A stretch of DNA of 64,000 nt, taken from contig NZ_JAKKFI010000051.1 in NCBI RefSeq assembly GCF_022230955.1, positions 1-64,000 of the forward strand, read 5' to 3'. The notes below the pieces were generated by a model. That model searched no databases. It had not been told where the DNA came from and saw only the letters and a program-made list of their open reading frames with translations. Source of the stretch: Micromonospora cabrerizensis. Lineage in GTDB: Bacteria > Actinomycetota > Actinomycetes > Mycobacteriales > Micromonosporaceae. Positions 52,971 to 62,508 of this stretch are shown here, in pieces. Numbering within the stretch: position 1 is the stretch's first letter; each line of letters starts with the position of its first letter. Made by a program: the position numbers and the translations under genes.

Positions 52971-53617
52971 GCGCGATCCTCTCCACCCTCAATCTCGGCG
53001 TCGAGCGACGCGGCGCCTGGACCGGCGTCGGCCGTAGCGGCATCGACAAGCGGCCCGTGCCGCATCGGGTCATGGCCCGGACCCACGGTCTGGAGGGCGA
53101 CCTCGTCGCGAACCTCGCGGTGCACGGTGGTCCGAACAAGGCCGTCTACGCATTCGCCCGGGAGGACGCGGTCTTCTGGGAGAAAGAGCTGCAACGCCCG
53201 ATTCCGCCGGGCAACTTCGGAGAGAACTTCAGCACCGAGGGCCTGGACATCACCAACGCCGAGGTGGGTGAGCAGTGGGCCATCGGCGAAGCGGTGTTCG
53301 AAGTCATTCGCGCACGCAAACCCTGTCAGGTCTTCGCCGGCTTCTGGGATGTTCCGGACCTGGTGAAGCGCTTCATCGCGAACGGTGCGCCGGGCGCCTA
53401 CCTGCGTGTTCTCCGAGAGGGAACGGTCGGTGCCGGGGATCCGATCGACATCGTCAAGAAGCCGGGACACGGCGTGACCATCAACATCATGTTGCGGGCG
53501 CTGACGTCGGAAAGGCACCTGCTCCCGCTGTTCCTCAACGCTCCGGAAATGCTTCCCAAACACCACGAGAAGGCCCGCCACTGGTTGGCCGCACAGAAGA
53601 AGGAGATAGGCGCATGA
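52967..53617 (+). CDS. MOSC-domain protein (YiiM-like)
   Basis: A 216-residue MOSC protein. VHGGPNKAVYAFAREDAVFW, GNFGENFSTEGLDITNAEVG and the conserved cysteine segment RARKPCQVFAGFWD are those of YiiM, which reduces N-hydroxylated compounds using Moco. A C-terminal 3-alpha extension (LFLNAPEMLPKHHEKARHWL) is present. ATG 52967 overlaps the preceding stop by four bases. It may reduce or transfer to an N-oxygenated pathway intermediate, with the BFD protein as electron donor (inference). Confidence 0.85.
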   Translation: MSAILSTLNLGVERRGAWTGVGRSGIDKRPVPHRVMARTHGLEGDLVANLAVHGGPNKAVYAFAREDAVFWEKELQRPIPPGNFGENFSTEGLDITNAEVGEQWAIGEAVFEVIRARKPCQVFAGFWDVPDLVKRFIANGAPGAYLRVLREGTVGAGDPIDIVKKPGHGVTINIMLRALTSERHLLPLFLNAPEMLPKHHEKARHWLAAQKKEIGA

Positions 53618-54279
53618 CACAGACGACCGGTGCTCCACTGATCGACCCCGCCCGCCTGGCCGCACTGGACTGGACGGACATGCCGAAGCTGCTCGGTCCG
53701 ATGGAGGAGCTTCTGGATGACCTGGCCAGCTCCCCGACCTGGCTCAACGATGCCTTCGACCACGTGCTGCGCACTCCGGAACTGCTCAACCAGTGTGAGC
53801 GGCTGCAGGAACTCGACCGGGTGGTGCTGGTCAGCGACAAGAACAGCGACGTTCGCGTACGTCTGCACCTCTTCACCGGCAGCGACTTCGACCGGCCGCA
53901 CAACCACCGGTGGAGCTTCGGTAGCCGCCTGTTGCACGGTAGCTACCACCACTACCTGTTCGGTGACTACGAGGAGCTCACCCCCGAGACGCGGATCGGC
54001 ACGCCGGCCCTCGTGCGCGAGGAGAAGGCCGGCTCCGGCTACCTCATCCGCCACACCATGGTGCACACGGTCGCCTCGCCTCCGGGCACGACGTCGCTCA
54101 TCGTCCGTGGCCCTGCCGCGAAGGACCGCTTCCTGGTCATGAACCGGAATACCGGCGAGGCCTGGTGGCAGTACGGGCAGAAGGCGGAGAAGCCGGAGGA
54201 CCAGGCGAAACGGCGTCTCGGCGCGGAACGGGTCGAGGAGATCCGGCAACTCCTGATCAGCCAGGACGTCATCAAGTGA
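53614..54279 (+). CDS. cupin-fold protein
   Basis: A 221-residue protein with a metal-binding cupin core: DFDRPHNHRWSFGSRLLHGS supplies two histidines on one strand pair, and GSGYLIRHTMVHTVASPPGT the third. The order HxH ... H and the strand spacing look like cysteine-dioxygenase-type or other small-molecule cupin oxygenases; no glutamate ligand of the full germin motif is obvious. ATG 53614 overlaps the MOSC stop. Could be an Fe oxygenase acting on a carrier-bound or free amino acid. Confidence 0.7.
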   Translation: MTQTTGAPLIDPARLAALDWTDMPKLLGPMEELLDDLASSPTWLNDAFDHVLRTPELLNQCERLQELDRVVLVSDKNSDVRVRLHLFTGSDFDRPHNHRWSFGSRLLHGSYHHYLFGDYEELTPETRIGTPALVREEKAGSGYLIRHTMVHTVASPPGTTSLIVRGPAAKDRFLVMNRNTGEAWWQYGQKAEKPEDQAKRRLGAERVEEIRQLLISQDVIK

Positions 54280-54992
54280 CCCAGGCCACGCTTCAGGAGC
54301 CGGTGGACCTCCTGATCTTCGACTGCGACGGCGTCCTGGTCGACAGTGAGCCCATCGCTGTTCGCACACACGTCGCGATCGGCGCGGAGATGGGCTGGCC
54401 GCTCACCGCCGACGAGGTCGTCCAGCTCTTCATCGGCCGTTCGACCACCTCCATCAATGCTCAGATCGCCGAGCGGCTGGGCGAGGCGGTCGCGCTCGAC
54501 TGGGACGAGCGTTTCCGGGTGGGACACGCCGAGTCCGTCGATGCGGACCTGTCCATCGTGGACGGCATCGACGAGGCGCTCGACGCCCTGGAGGCGATGG
54601 GACTGGGGGCCGACCGTCGTTGCATCGCGTCCAGCGGGAGCCAGGAGAAGATGCGCCACACCCTCGGCCGCACCGGGCTCTACCCGAGGTTCCAGGGCAG
54701 GATCTTCAGCGCGCACGAGGTCCGGCAGGGCAAGCCCGCGCCCGACCTCTTCCTGTATGCCGCGCGCAGCCTCGGCGTGGAGCCGCGGCGATGTGTCGTC
54801 ATCGAGGACAGCCGTTACGGGGTGCAGGCGGCCGCCGCGGCCGGGATGCGCTGCTTCGGCTACGCGGGTGGCCTGACCCCGGCGGACTGGCTCGAGCAGC
54901 CGGGCACGACGGTGTTCACCGACATGCGTGATCTGCCCCGTCTGGTCACGGCGTCCGCAGGGCGGGAGAGCGTGCATGGCTCTCGAAATTGA
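54276..54992 (+). CDS. HAD-family phosphatase (beta-phosphoglucomutase-like)
   Basis: A 238-residue HAD subfamily IA enzyme. Motif I DLLIFDCDGVLVDSEP (near 14), motif II ASSGSQ near 116, motif III KPAPDLFLYAA near 152 and motif IV VVIEDSRYGVQAAAAAGM near 176 are all intact. GTG 54276 overlaps the cupin stop (GTGA). Predicted to hydrolyse a phosphomonoester; with two NDK-like proteins in the operon it may remove a phosphate installed earlier in the pathway. Confidence 0.88.
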   Translation: MTQATLQEPVDLLIFDCDGVLVDSEPIAVRTHVAIGAEMGWPLTADEVVQLFIGRSTTSINAQIAERLGEAVALDWDERFRVGHAESVDADLSIVDGIDEALDALEAMGLGADRRCIASSGSQEKMRHTLGRTGLYPRFQGRIFSAHEVRQGKPAPDLFLYAARSLGVEPRRCVVIEDSRYGVQAAAAAGMRCFGYAGGLTPADWLEQPGTTVFTDMRDLPRLVTASAGRESVHGSRN

Positions 54993-55473
54993 GCGCAAGT
55001 TCCTCATCGACGACTTCGTCGCGCCGGCGGGCTGCGCTCGCATCGAACTCGAACAGGGCTACCTCGCGGCGGGTGCCAACGGCATCGAGGTCCGGTTGCG
55101 CCGCAGCGGATCGGAGCTTCTGCTGGGTGTGAAGCGCAAGGTCGGAGCGATGTCCCGCGTGGAGGTCGAACTTCCGATCAGCGAGGAGGAGTTCGGTGAC
55201 CTGTGGCCGGCAACCGCGGGCACGCGGCTCTGCAAGACCCGTCATGTCGTCAGCCGCGACGGCGCGGTGTTCTACATCGACCAGTACCGCGGTGAGCTGG
55301 CGGGACTCCTGACCGCGGAGATCGAGTTCGGATCCGAGTCGGAGGCGGAGGATTTTCGGCCACCGTCCTGGCTCGGGCCGGAGATCACGGGCGCGGAGGC
55401 GTACAAGAACCGCACGCTCGCTCACGCCGGTCTGCCGCAGAGCGAGCCATCCGGTTGTCGTTCAGGCGCATGA
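54976..55473 (+). CDS. CYTH-domain protein (triphosphate tunnel enzyme)
   Basis: A 165-residue CYTH (TTM) protein. The signature EIERKFL at residues 4-10 contains the ExExK motif; VRLRRSGSELLLGVKRK, then MSRVEVELPISEEEFGDLWP and GLLTAEIEFGSE supply the acidic and basic residues lining the tunnel. CYTH enzymes handle triphosphates: tripolyphosphate, thiamine triphosphate or class IV adenylate cyclase substrates. ATG 54976 lies inside the preceding gene by 17 bp. In this operon a role on a nucleotide or triphosphorylated intermediate is plausible. Confidence 0.85.
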   Translation: MALEIERKFLIDDFVAPAGCARIELEQGYLAAGANGIEVRLRRSGSELLLGVKRKVGAMSRVEVELPISEEEFGDLWPATAGTRLCKTRHVVSRDGAVFYIDQYRGELAGLLTAEIEFGSESEAEDFRPPSWLGPEITGAEAYKNRTLAHAGLPQSEPSGCRSGA

Positions 55474-55585
55474 GGTCGTGGGACGCCTCGGAGGGTAGGT
55501 CGATCGGCCACATCGGGGCCGAGAGCCCGGGGCCCCACCTGCGCGCTGTCCGACCTGACTCATGGGAACCGACAAGGGGGCTGGA

Positions 55586-58500
55586 ATGACCGAAGAGCCT
55601 GATCGCCGAGCGACCCGGCGTACACCGGCTCGCCTCGTCTCCGAGTGGGCAAGGTCCTCGCCCTCATCGCTCGCTGTCGTCTGCGGTGGACGCAGCATGA
55701 CCTATCGGCAGCTCGACGAAGCGTCGGACGACCTCGCCGCCCGGCTCGCGGCCGCCGGCTCGGGCCCGGAGCGGCTGATCGCGGTCGCGTTGCCGCGCAC
55801 CGTCGAACTGGTCGTCACCCTGCTGGCCATCGGCAAGACCGGCGCCGCGTACCTGCCGCTGGACCCGGCGCACCCCAGCGCTCGCAACCGGCGCATCGTG
55901 GAGGCCGCGCGGCCGTCGCTGCTGGTGACCGACAGCGGCACCGAAACCACGATCACGTTCGCCGATCAGGCGCGACGCGTCCTGATCGACGTGCCTGGCG
56001 AAGACCAGGATCTGGTACGGCAGCCGCCGCGGCCGGACGTGTCCGCAGCGCACGCCTTCTACGTTCTCTACACCTCGGGATCCACCGGAGTGCCCAAGGG
56101 GGTGGTCAACACCCTCGGCAATCTGATGAACCTCCTCGACGACTTCGTGGCACGGCTCGCCCTGACCACCGGCGACCGCTTCCTGGCCGTCACCACCATC
56201 GGCTTCGACATCGCAGGTCTCGAACTGTTCGCCCCGCTGATGAGTGGCGCGCGACTGGTGCTGGCCACGCAGGAGGAACAGGGCGATCCGATCGCGCTGG
56301 CGTCGCTTCTCACGCGGGACATCACGGTCGCCCAGGCGACGCCGGCCATGTGGCAGAGCCTTCTCGACGCGGCGGAACCGGATCTCAGCGGCATCCGGGT
56401 TCTCGTCGGTGGCGAATCTCTGCCGCCGCTGCTGGCGCGCCGGCTACGAGCTGCCGCGGCGGAGGCGACGAACGTCTACGGACCGACGGAGACGACGATC
56501 TGGTCGACCGCCCGCAAGCTGGACGACGCGCTCGAACTGCACGACGTAACGGTGCCGATCGGCACCCCGATCCGGCAGACCGGAATCCGCGTGCTCGACG
56601 AGAAGCTCACCCCGGTCGCCGTCGGCGTCGTCGGTGAGCTCTACATCAGCGGTACCGGCGTCGCTCGTGGCTACCTTGGGCAACCCGCTCTGAGCGCCCA
56701 GCGTTTCGTGGCGGATCCGAACGGCGCGCCGGGCACCCGGATGTACCGGACGGGCGACCTCGTGCGGCAGCGTCCGGACGGGGATCTCGAGTTCGTGGGC
56801 CGGGCCGACACACAGGTCAAGATCCGCGGCTTCCGGGTGGAGTTGGGTGAGGTCGAGGCCGCCGCGACGGTTGTACCGGGCGTCACCCGCGCGGTGGCCC
56901 TGCTTCGCGAGGATCGCCCCGGCGACCGGCGCATCGTGTTGTACCTGGTCGGCGCTGTCGGAGACCTGCCCGAGCCGGCGGAGGCCCGCGCACTGCTCGC
57001 CAAGGCGCTGCCCGACTACATGGTTCCGTGGACGGTCGTCAACCTCGACCGGCTGCCGTTGACGCCCAACGGCAAGACCGATCGCGCCGCCCTGCCGGCG
57101 CCCGCGCTGCCGGTGAGTGCGGACGGCTCGTTTCGCAGTGCCACCGAACGCCGGCTGGCCGCACTGATCGCCGCGGTGCTCGGGCTCGACACGGTCGGTG
57201 CCTCCGACGATTTCCTCGAACTGGGTGGGGACTCGCTGCTGGCCGCGGGGCTGATCGGCCTGGTACGCCGGGAGATGGGCTCCGTGCTGTCCATGCGGCA
57301 GGTCTTCACTCGCAGGACAGTGCGGGAGCTCGCCGAAGTGCTCGCCGACGGTGAGGTATCGGCGGCGGCGCCGGCGGGGATCCCTGTCCTCCCGTCACGT
57401 CCGCAGCGCATCCCGCTGTCGTTCGCCCAGCAACGGCTCTGGTTCCTCAGTCGGATGGAAGCAGGTAGCGATTCCTACGTCCTTCCGCTGACGCTGTGGG
57501 TTCGAGGTCCGCTGGACACCGCAGCCGCGGTGGCGGCATGGGACGACGTGCGGGCCCGGCACGAGACCCTGCGCACCGTATTCTCCGACACCGACGACGG
57601 AGCACCCGTGCAACGCGTGCTCACACCGCAGGAGTGCACCGCAGAGCCGGAGGTGCTGCGATGTGCCACTCGGCAGGAGATGACCGTCCGTCGCGATGAC
57701 CTGCTCCACCGCGGATTCGATCTGTCCAGCGAGCCACCGGCCCGGGCCTATGTGCTGTCGACACCTGCGGACGAGCATGCCGTGCTCTTCGTCTTCCACC
57801 ATGTGGCCTGCGACGGCTGGTCGATCGCGCCGTTCGTCTCCGACTACCTCGCGGCCTACGCCGCACGGCGGGCCGGTCATGCGTCCGCGCTGCGACCCCT
57901 GCCCCTTCAGTACGCGGACTTCGCCGTCTGGCAACGCGAGCAGCTCGGTGATGCCACCGACCCGTCCGGCACAACTGCTCGGGACCTCGGCTACTGGCGC
58001 GCGGCGTTGAGCGGCCTCCCTGATCAGATCGCGCTCCCGTACGACCGGCAACGTCCCGGGCGATCGTCGCACCGCAGCGGCACCGTCGACCTGAGGGTGG
58101 ACGCGGGCTTGCACGAGCAGTTGACGCGTCTGGCGCGCGACGGCGGGGCGACGCTGTTCATGGTGTTCCACGCGGCGCTGGCCGTGGTCCTGTCACGGAT
58201 GGGTGCGGGAACGGACATCCCGATCGGAAGCCCTGTGTCGGGTCGCAGCGACAGCGATCTCGACCCGCTGGTGGGATTCTTCGTCAACACGCTCGTCCTG
58301 CGTACCGACCTGACGGGCGATCCGTCCTTCACCGAGCTGCTGGCTCGGGTCCGCGACGCCGACCTTGCGGCCTTCGACCACGACCAGCTGCCGTTCGAAG
58401 TGCTGGTGGAGGTGTTGAACCCGGTCCGGACTCCGTCCAGGCACCCGTTGTTCCAGGTGCTTCTGGCAGCGCAGAATCCCCGCCATCCCGCGCTCAGCCT

Positions 58501-60667
58501 CGAGGATCTGACCGTCGAGGTGGATGAGTCGGGTGCGAAGGCGGCCACCTTCGATCTCCTGGTGAACTTCACCCCGGCGACCAGGGAGGACGGCGCTCCG
58601 AGCGGCGTCGATCTCTCGATCGACTACGCCGTGGACCTCTTCGATCATTCCACCGTCACTCGGCTCGCCGGGTACCTGCTGCGGATCCTCCAGGCCGCCG
58701 TGGGCGATCCGGGCACCCCAGTGCACGCCCTTCCCATGCTGTCCGCCACCGAGCGCCGGCAGGTCCTGGAGGACTGGAACTCCACACGGCGAACGGTGGA
58801 CGGCATGTTGCTGCCCGAGATGCTGCAACGGCAGGCGGCCCGCTCACCCGGTGCCGTCGCCGTGCGTTTCGAGGAGAGCTCGCTGACCTACGCGCAGCTC
58901 GACGAGCGGTCGAACCGGCTCGCCCGGCTGATCATCGGCCATGGCATCGGTCCCGAGGCGGTGGTGGCCGTGGCGGTTCCCCGGTCGATCGAGCAGGTCA
59001 TCGCGGTGCTCGCCGTCGTCAAGGCCGGTGCGGCGTATCTGCCTGTCGATACGGGCTACCCGGCGGATCGCATCTCCTACATGCTGGGTGACGCCACGCC
59101 GGCCTGTGTGCTGACCGTCGGCGGTGCTCCGATCGGCGACGTCGGCTCACTCACGATCGATGTTCGCAGCCCGCAGATCCGTGCCCGGCTCGATGCCCTC
59201 TCCGGCGCGGACATCGCCGGCGACGAGCGGGTGAGCCCGCTGCGGCCGTCGCATCCGGTCTACGTCATCTACACCTCGGGCTCGACCGGCTGGCCCAAGG
59301 GAGTCGTGATGCACCACGCGGCCCTGGTCAATCTGCTGGCGTGGCACACGGGATTCGTGCCCGGTGGTGGTGTGGGGACGGTGGTCGCCCAGTTCGCCTC
59401 GCTGAGCTTCGACGTCGCGGCTCAGGAGATCTTCTCTGCGCTGACCAGCGGTAAGACCCTCGGCGTGCCGCCGGATGACATCCGTAGGGATCCCGACGAG
59501 CTGACCCGCTGGCTCGACCGCTGCGCCGTTGAGGAGCTGTACGCGCCGATGTCGGTGGTGGAGAGCGTCGCAGCCGCTGCCCAGCGGCTGGGGACGCGAC
59601 TGGATGCTCTGCGTCACCTGGCTCAGGCCGGCGAAGCGCTGGACCTCTCGTCATCGGTCCGTGCTCTCTACGAGGGCCGGCCTGATCGCTGTCTCTACAA
59701 CTACTACGGTCCCACCGAGACCCACGCCGTCACCGGGTGCGCCGTCCAGGCCGGGACCATCAGCACCGGTCGTACCGCGTCGATCGGCCCGCCCATCCTG
59801 AACGTGCGGACCTACGTGCTGGACCACCGGTTGCAGCCGGTCCCGGTCGGTGTGCCGGGTGAGCTCTACCTCGCCGGAGCGCAGGTCGCGCGCGGGTACC
59901 TCCGCCGACCTGGGCTGACGGCACAGCGGTTCGTCGCGGATCCCCACGGAGCGCCCGGCACGCGCATGTACCGCACGGGCGACCTGGTCCGCTGGCGTCC
60001 GGACGGCAGTCTGGACTTCCTCGGTCGTACCGATTTCCAGGTGAAGATCCGGGGCTTCCGGGTAGAGCTCGGGGAGATCGAAAGCGTTCTCACGGCCATG
60101 CCCGGGATCACCCAGGCCGTTGTTCTCGCCCGTGCCGAGCAGGCCGTTGGTCACCGTCTCGTGGCTTACGTGGTCGGCGAGAAGGGCCGGGCCCCCGACC
60201 TGGCGGAGATCCGGTCGCAGGCCGGCAGCAGGCTGCCGCAGTACATGGTGCCGTCGGTGGTGGTGCCACTCACCGAACTGCCGCTGACGCCCAACGGCAA
60301 GCTCGACCGTGGTGCGCTGCCCGCTCCTGACTACACGGAGGTGCTCTCCGGGGGGCGACCGGCGCGCACCGCGGAAGAGGCGACGCTGTGCCGACTCTTC
60401 GCCGAGACGCTCGGGGTCGAGACGGTGGGCGTCGACGACGACTTCTTCAGCCTCGGCGGCCACTCGCTCCTGGCGACGCGGTTGGTGAACCGGATCCGCA
60501 CGGAGTTGCGCTGCGAGCTCGACATCCGCGATCTCTTCGACGGCCCGACCGTGGCCGCGATCTCCCGCTGCCTGCGCGGCAGGTCAGCCGCTCGCCCGAC
60601 ACTGCGGCGGATGCGTCCCGTCGCCTCGGGCGCACCGGACCGACTTCTGCTGACGAACGAATCCTAG
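55586..60667 (+). CDS. two-module NRPS (A-PCP-C-A-PCP)
   Basis: A 1693-residue nonribosomal peptide synthetase. A1 spans about 15-500 (P-loop [11 protein letters not shown] near 165), PCP1 [15 protein letters not shown] near 549, C domain with [15 protein letters not shown] and the active-site HHVACDG near 738, A2 about 1060-1550 ([15 protein letters not shown] near 1226), PCP2 [16 protein letters not shown] near 1623. There is no thioesterase, epimerase or reductase. Hand-aligned Stachelhaus positions give D-I-L-Q-V-G-V-I-W for A1, near the glycine code, and D-V-Q-L-A-A-Y-A-V for A2, closest to the proline code (about three differences). The C domain looks LCL-type. ATG 55586 has AGGGGG upstream. 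Confidence 0.92.
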   Translation: MTEEPDRRATRRTPARLVSEWARSSPSSLAVVCGGRSMTYRQLDEASDDLAARLAAAGSGPERLIAVALPRTVELVVTLLAIGKTGAAYLPLDPAHPSARNRRIVEAARPSLLVTDSGTETTITFADQARRVLIDVPGEDQDLVRQPPRPDVSAAHAFYVLYTSGSTGVPKGVVNTLGNLMNLLDDFVARLALTTGDRFLAVTTIGFDIAGLELFAPLMSGARLVLATQEEQGDPIALASLLTRDITVAQATPAMWQSLLDAAEPDLSGIRVLVGGESLPPLLARRLRAAAAEATNVYGPTETTIWSTARKLDDALELHDVTVPIGTPIRQTGIRVLDEKLTPVAVGVVGELYISGTGVARGYLGQPALSAQRFVADPNGAPGTRMYRTGDLVRQRPDGDLEFVGRADTQVKIRGFRVELGEVEAAATVVPGVTRAVALLREDRPGDRRIVLYLVGAVGDLPEPAEARALLAKALPDYMVPWTVVNLDRLPLTPNGKTDRAALPAPALPVSADGSFRSATERRLAALIAAVLGLDTVGASDDFLELGGDSLLAAGLIGLVRREMGSVLSMRQVFTRRTVRELAEVLADGEVSAAAPAGIPVLPSRPQRIPLSFAQQRLWFLSRMEAGSDSYVLPLTLWVRGPLDTAAAVAAWDDVRARHETLRTVFSDTDDGAPVQRVLTPQECTAEPEVLRCATRQEMTVRRDDLLHRGFDLSSEPPARAYVLSTPADEHAVLFVFHHVACDGWSIAPFVSDYLAAYAARRAGHASALRPLPLQYADFAVWQREQLGDATDPSGTTARDLGYWRAALSGLPDQIALPYDRQRPGRSSHRSGTVDLRVDAGLHEQLTRLARDGGATLFMVFHAALAVVLSRMGAGTDIPIGSPVSGRSDSDLDPLVGFFVNTLVLRTDLTGDPSFTELLARVRDADLAAFDHDQLPFEVLVEVLNPVRTPSRHPLFQVLLAAQNPRHPALSLEDLTVEVDESGAKAATFDLLVNFTPATREDGAPSGVDLSIDYAVDLFDHSTVTRLAGYLLRILQAAVGDPGTPVHALPMLSATERRQVLEDWNSTRRTVDGMLLPEMLQRQAARSPGAVAVRFEESSLTYAQLDERSNRLARLIIGHGIGPEAVVAVAVPRSIEQVIAVLAVVKAGAAYLPVDTGYPADRISYMLGDATPACVLTVGGAPIGDVGSLTIDVRSPQIRARLDALSGADIAGDERVSPLRPSHPVYVIYTSGSTGWPKGVVMHHAALVNLLAWHTGFVPGGGVGTVVAQFASLSFDVAAQEIFSALTSGKTLGVPPDDIRRDPDELTRWLDRCAVEELYAPMSVVESVAAAAQRLGTRLDALRHLAQAGEALDLSSSVRALYEGRPDRCLYNYYGPTETHAVTGCAVQAGTISTGRTASIGPPILNVRTYVLDHRLQPVPVGVPGELYLAGAQVARGYLRRPGLTAQRFVADPHGAPGTRMYRTGDLVRWRPDGSLDFLGRTDFQVKIRGFRVELGEIESVLTAMPGITQAVVLARAEQAVGHRLVAYVVGEKGRAPDLAEIRSQAGSRLPQYMVPSVVVPLTELPLTPNGKLDRGALPAPDYTEVLSGGRPARTAEEATLCRLFAETLGVETVGVDDDFFSLGGHSLLATRLVNRIRTELRCELDIRDLFDGPTVAAISRCLRGRSAARPTLRRMRPVASGAPDRLLLTNES

Positions 60668-60680
60668 GCTCGGAGGAACC

Positions 60681-60911
60681 ATGACCACCAATCCGTTCGA
60701 TGACGAGAGCGGCCACTTCTTCGTGCTGGTCAACGACGAGAAGCAGCATTCCCTGTGGCCGGTCTTCGCTGACGTGCCGAACGGCTGGCACGTTGTGTTC
60801 GGTGAATGTGACAGGGCTGCCGCCCTGGCCTATGTCGAGCAGCACTGGCCGGACATCCGCCCCCGGAGCCTGCGGGAGGCCATGGATTCCGAAGGTGTGC
60901 GCCATGCCTGA
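60681..60911 (+). CDS. MbtH-like protein
   Basis: A 76-residue MbtH partner of NRPS adenylation domains. [20 protein letters not shown], then [20 protein letters not shown] and [13 protein letters not shown] contain the conserved tryptophans and the NDExxxSLWP core. It starts 14 bp after the NRPS stop, so it is co-translated and presumably supports folding of A1 and/or A2. Confidence 0.95.
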   Translation: MTTNPFDDESGHFFVLVNDEKQHSLWPVFADVPNGWHVVFGECDRAAALAYVEQHWPDIRPRSLREAMDSEGVRHA

Positions 60912-61053
60912 AACAGCGGGATCAAGACGCCGGGACGAGCGACCGCATGGTGCCTGACCACGTGCGTGCCGCGTCGATGGCCCGACCCTCTCCGGCGGCG
61001 CTCGTCGCCGATCACGGCAGCCGACCTCAGTTGGAAACGATGGGAGACAAGCC

Positions 61054-61311
61054 TTGCAAGACCTGGTGAAGGAGATTGTGAGAGGTTGCATGGACTCGTC
61101 GTCCCTCGACCTTCAGCCGGACACGGACCTGTGGTCCGCAGGCATCACGTCCATGCAGGTGGTGCGGGTCATGATCGCCATCGAGGAGGAGTTCGAGATC
61201 GAGCTTCCTGAGGAGGCGTTGACCCGCGAGACGTTCTCCTCGGTGCAGGCGATCACGCAGGCGGTGCGCGACCTGACCGGTGCGCCCTGTGTCACTGAGA
61301 CTGCCGCCTGA
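61054..61311 (+). CDS. free-standing acyl/peptidyl carrier protein
   Basis: An 85-residue carrier protein. DLQPDTDLWSAGITSMQVVR carries the phosphopantetheine serine (GITS, near 33), followed by IEEEFEIELPEEALTRETFS and a helical end. Starts at TTG 61054 with GGGAGAC upstream. Its stop overlaps the ATG of the flavoprotein by one base. Paired with the aaRS-like ligase at 62509, it is the expected acceptor of a single amino acid. Confidence 0.88.
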   Translation: MQDLVKEIVRGCMDSSSLDLQPDTDLWSAGITSMQVVRVMIAIEEEFEIELPEEALTRETFSSVQAITQAVRDLTGAPCVTETAA

Positions 61312-62483
61312 TGCCCGGCGTCCGTGACCTGCCGAGCACTTCCACGAGGAATGGCGGTGCGCATTCGCCTCGTGAAGCCTCCGCGATCCTCGCCGAGAAC
61401 GCGGTCCGAGCAGATCGGCAGGCGAGCTTCCCGGCGGAGTCCGTCGCCGCGTTGCATCACGCCGGGCTGCTCAACGCGGCGTGCCCGACCGATTACCACG
61501 GTCTCGGCTGCACCCTCGAAGACCTGATCCAGATAGGGATCGAACTCGGACGCGGGTGCGGCTCCACGGCCATGATCTGGGCGATGCACCAGGTTCAGGT
61601 CGCGTGCCTCGTACGGCATGGGGGTGGAAAGGTTCTTGATCTTCTCCCCTCGATCGTGACGGGGGGAACGCTGGTCGCCTCGGTCACCTCGGAGCGGGGG
61701 ATCGGCGGCAGCCTGCGGACGAGTTCGGCAGCGGTGGTGCCCGACGGTGACATGGTGCGGCTGGAGAAGCGCGCACCGACTGTCTCCTACGGTCAGCAGG
61801 CCGGGGCCTTCCTGATCACCGCTCGCCGGACGGCTGACGCACCGGCGACCGACCAGGTCGCGGTGTACGCGGAGGCGGACCAGACGTCGCTCACACCGGC
61901 CGGGCCAGAGTGGAATCCCATGGGTATGCGGGGCACGTGCAGCCCGGGGTTCGACGTGGTGGCCACCGTGCCGGCGACGCACGTCCTGCCCGTCGGGTTC
62001 GGCGAGATCGCCGAGGCCACGATGGTTCCGCTGTCGCACCTCCTGTGGACCGCCTGCTGGATGGGCATCGCCACCGATGCCTTCCGCCGGGCCCAGTCCG
62101 TGGTGCGCCAACGAACGCGGTCCGACGGGAACCACGTGGAGCCGAGGCTGGCCGCCGCCGGTGCCGCGCTCGCGCAGACCCGGGCCCTGCTGACCGAGGC
62201 GGCCCGCCGTTACCAGCCCATCTGGACGGACCCCGCCGCGCTGGGGGCACACGGCGGTCCCACGCTCACGTTGTTGCTCAACGACCTGAAGGTGCTGGGT
62301 TCCACGTCGACGGTCGATGTCGCCAGGTCCGCGCTGGAGATCTGCGGCATGGCGGGTTACTCCGAGGACGGGCCGGTCTCGGTGGCGCGGCATCTGCGCG
62401 ATCTCTACTCGGCCCGTCTCATGATCGGTAATGAACGGCTGCTCAGCACCAACGCGCGACTGAGCCTCATGAAGAAGGTGTGA
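61311..62483 (+). CDS. acyl-CoA dehydrogenase-like flavoprotein acting on aminoacyl-ACP
   Basis: A 390-residue member of the acyl-CoA dehydrogenase superfamily. Recognisable are LHHAGLLNAACPTDYHGLGC, ELGRGCGSTAMIWAMHQVQV, the FAD-contacting TLVASVTSERGIGGSLRTSS and the C-terminal LKVLGSTSTVDVARSALEIC followed by MAGYSEDGPVSVARHLRDLY. It lies between the free ACP and the aaRS-like ligase. Relatives (PltE, AnaB type) oxidise prolyl-S-carrier proteins, so this enzyme probably introduces a double bond or imine into the ACP-bound amino acid. Confidence 0.82.
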   Translation: MPGVRDLPSTSTRNGGAHSPREASAILAENAVRADRQASFPAESVAALHHAGLLNAACPTDYHGLGCTLEDLIQIGIELGRGCGSTAMIWAMHQVQVACLVRHGGGKVLDLLPSIVTGGTLVASVTSERGIGGSLRTSSAAVVPDGDMVRLEKRAPTVSYGQQAGAFLITARRTADAPATDQVAVYAEADQTSLTPAGPEWNPMGMRGTCSPGFDVVATVPATHVLPVGFGEIAEATMVPLSHLLWTACWMGIATDAFRRAQSVVRQRTRSDGNHVEPRLAAAGAALAQTRALLTEAARRYQPIWTDPAALGAHGGPTLTLLLNDLKVLGSTSTVDVARSALEICGMAGYSEDGPVSVARHLRDLYSARLMIGNERLLSTNARLSLMKKV

Positions 62484-62508
62484 CATAGACACCCTGGACA
62501 ACACCGAC

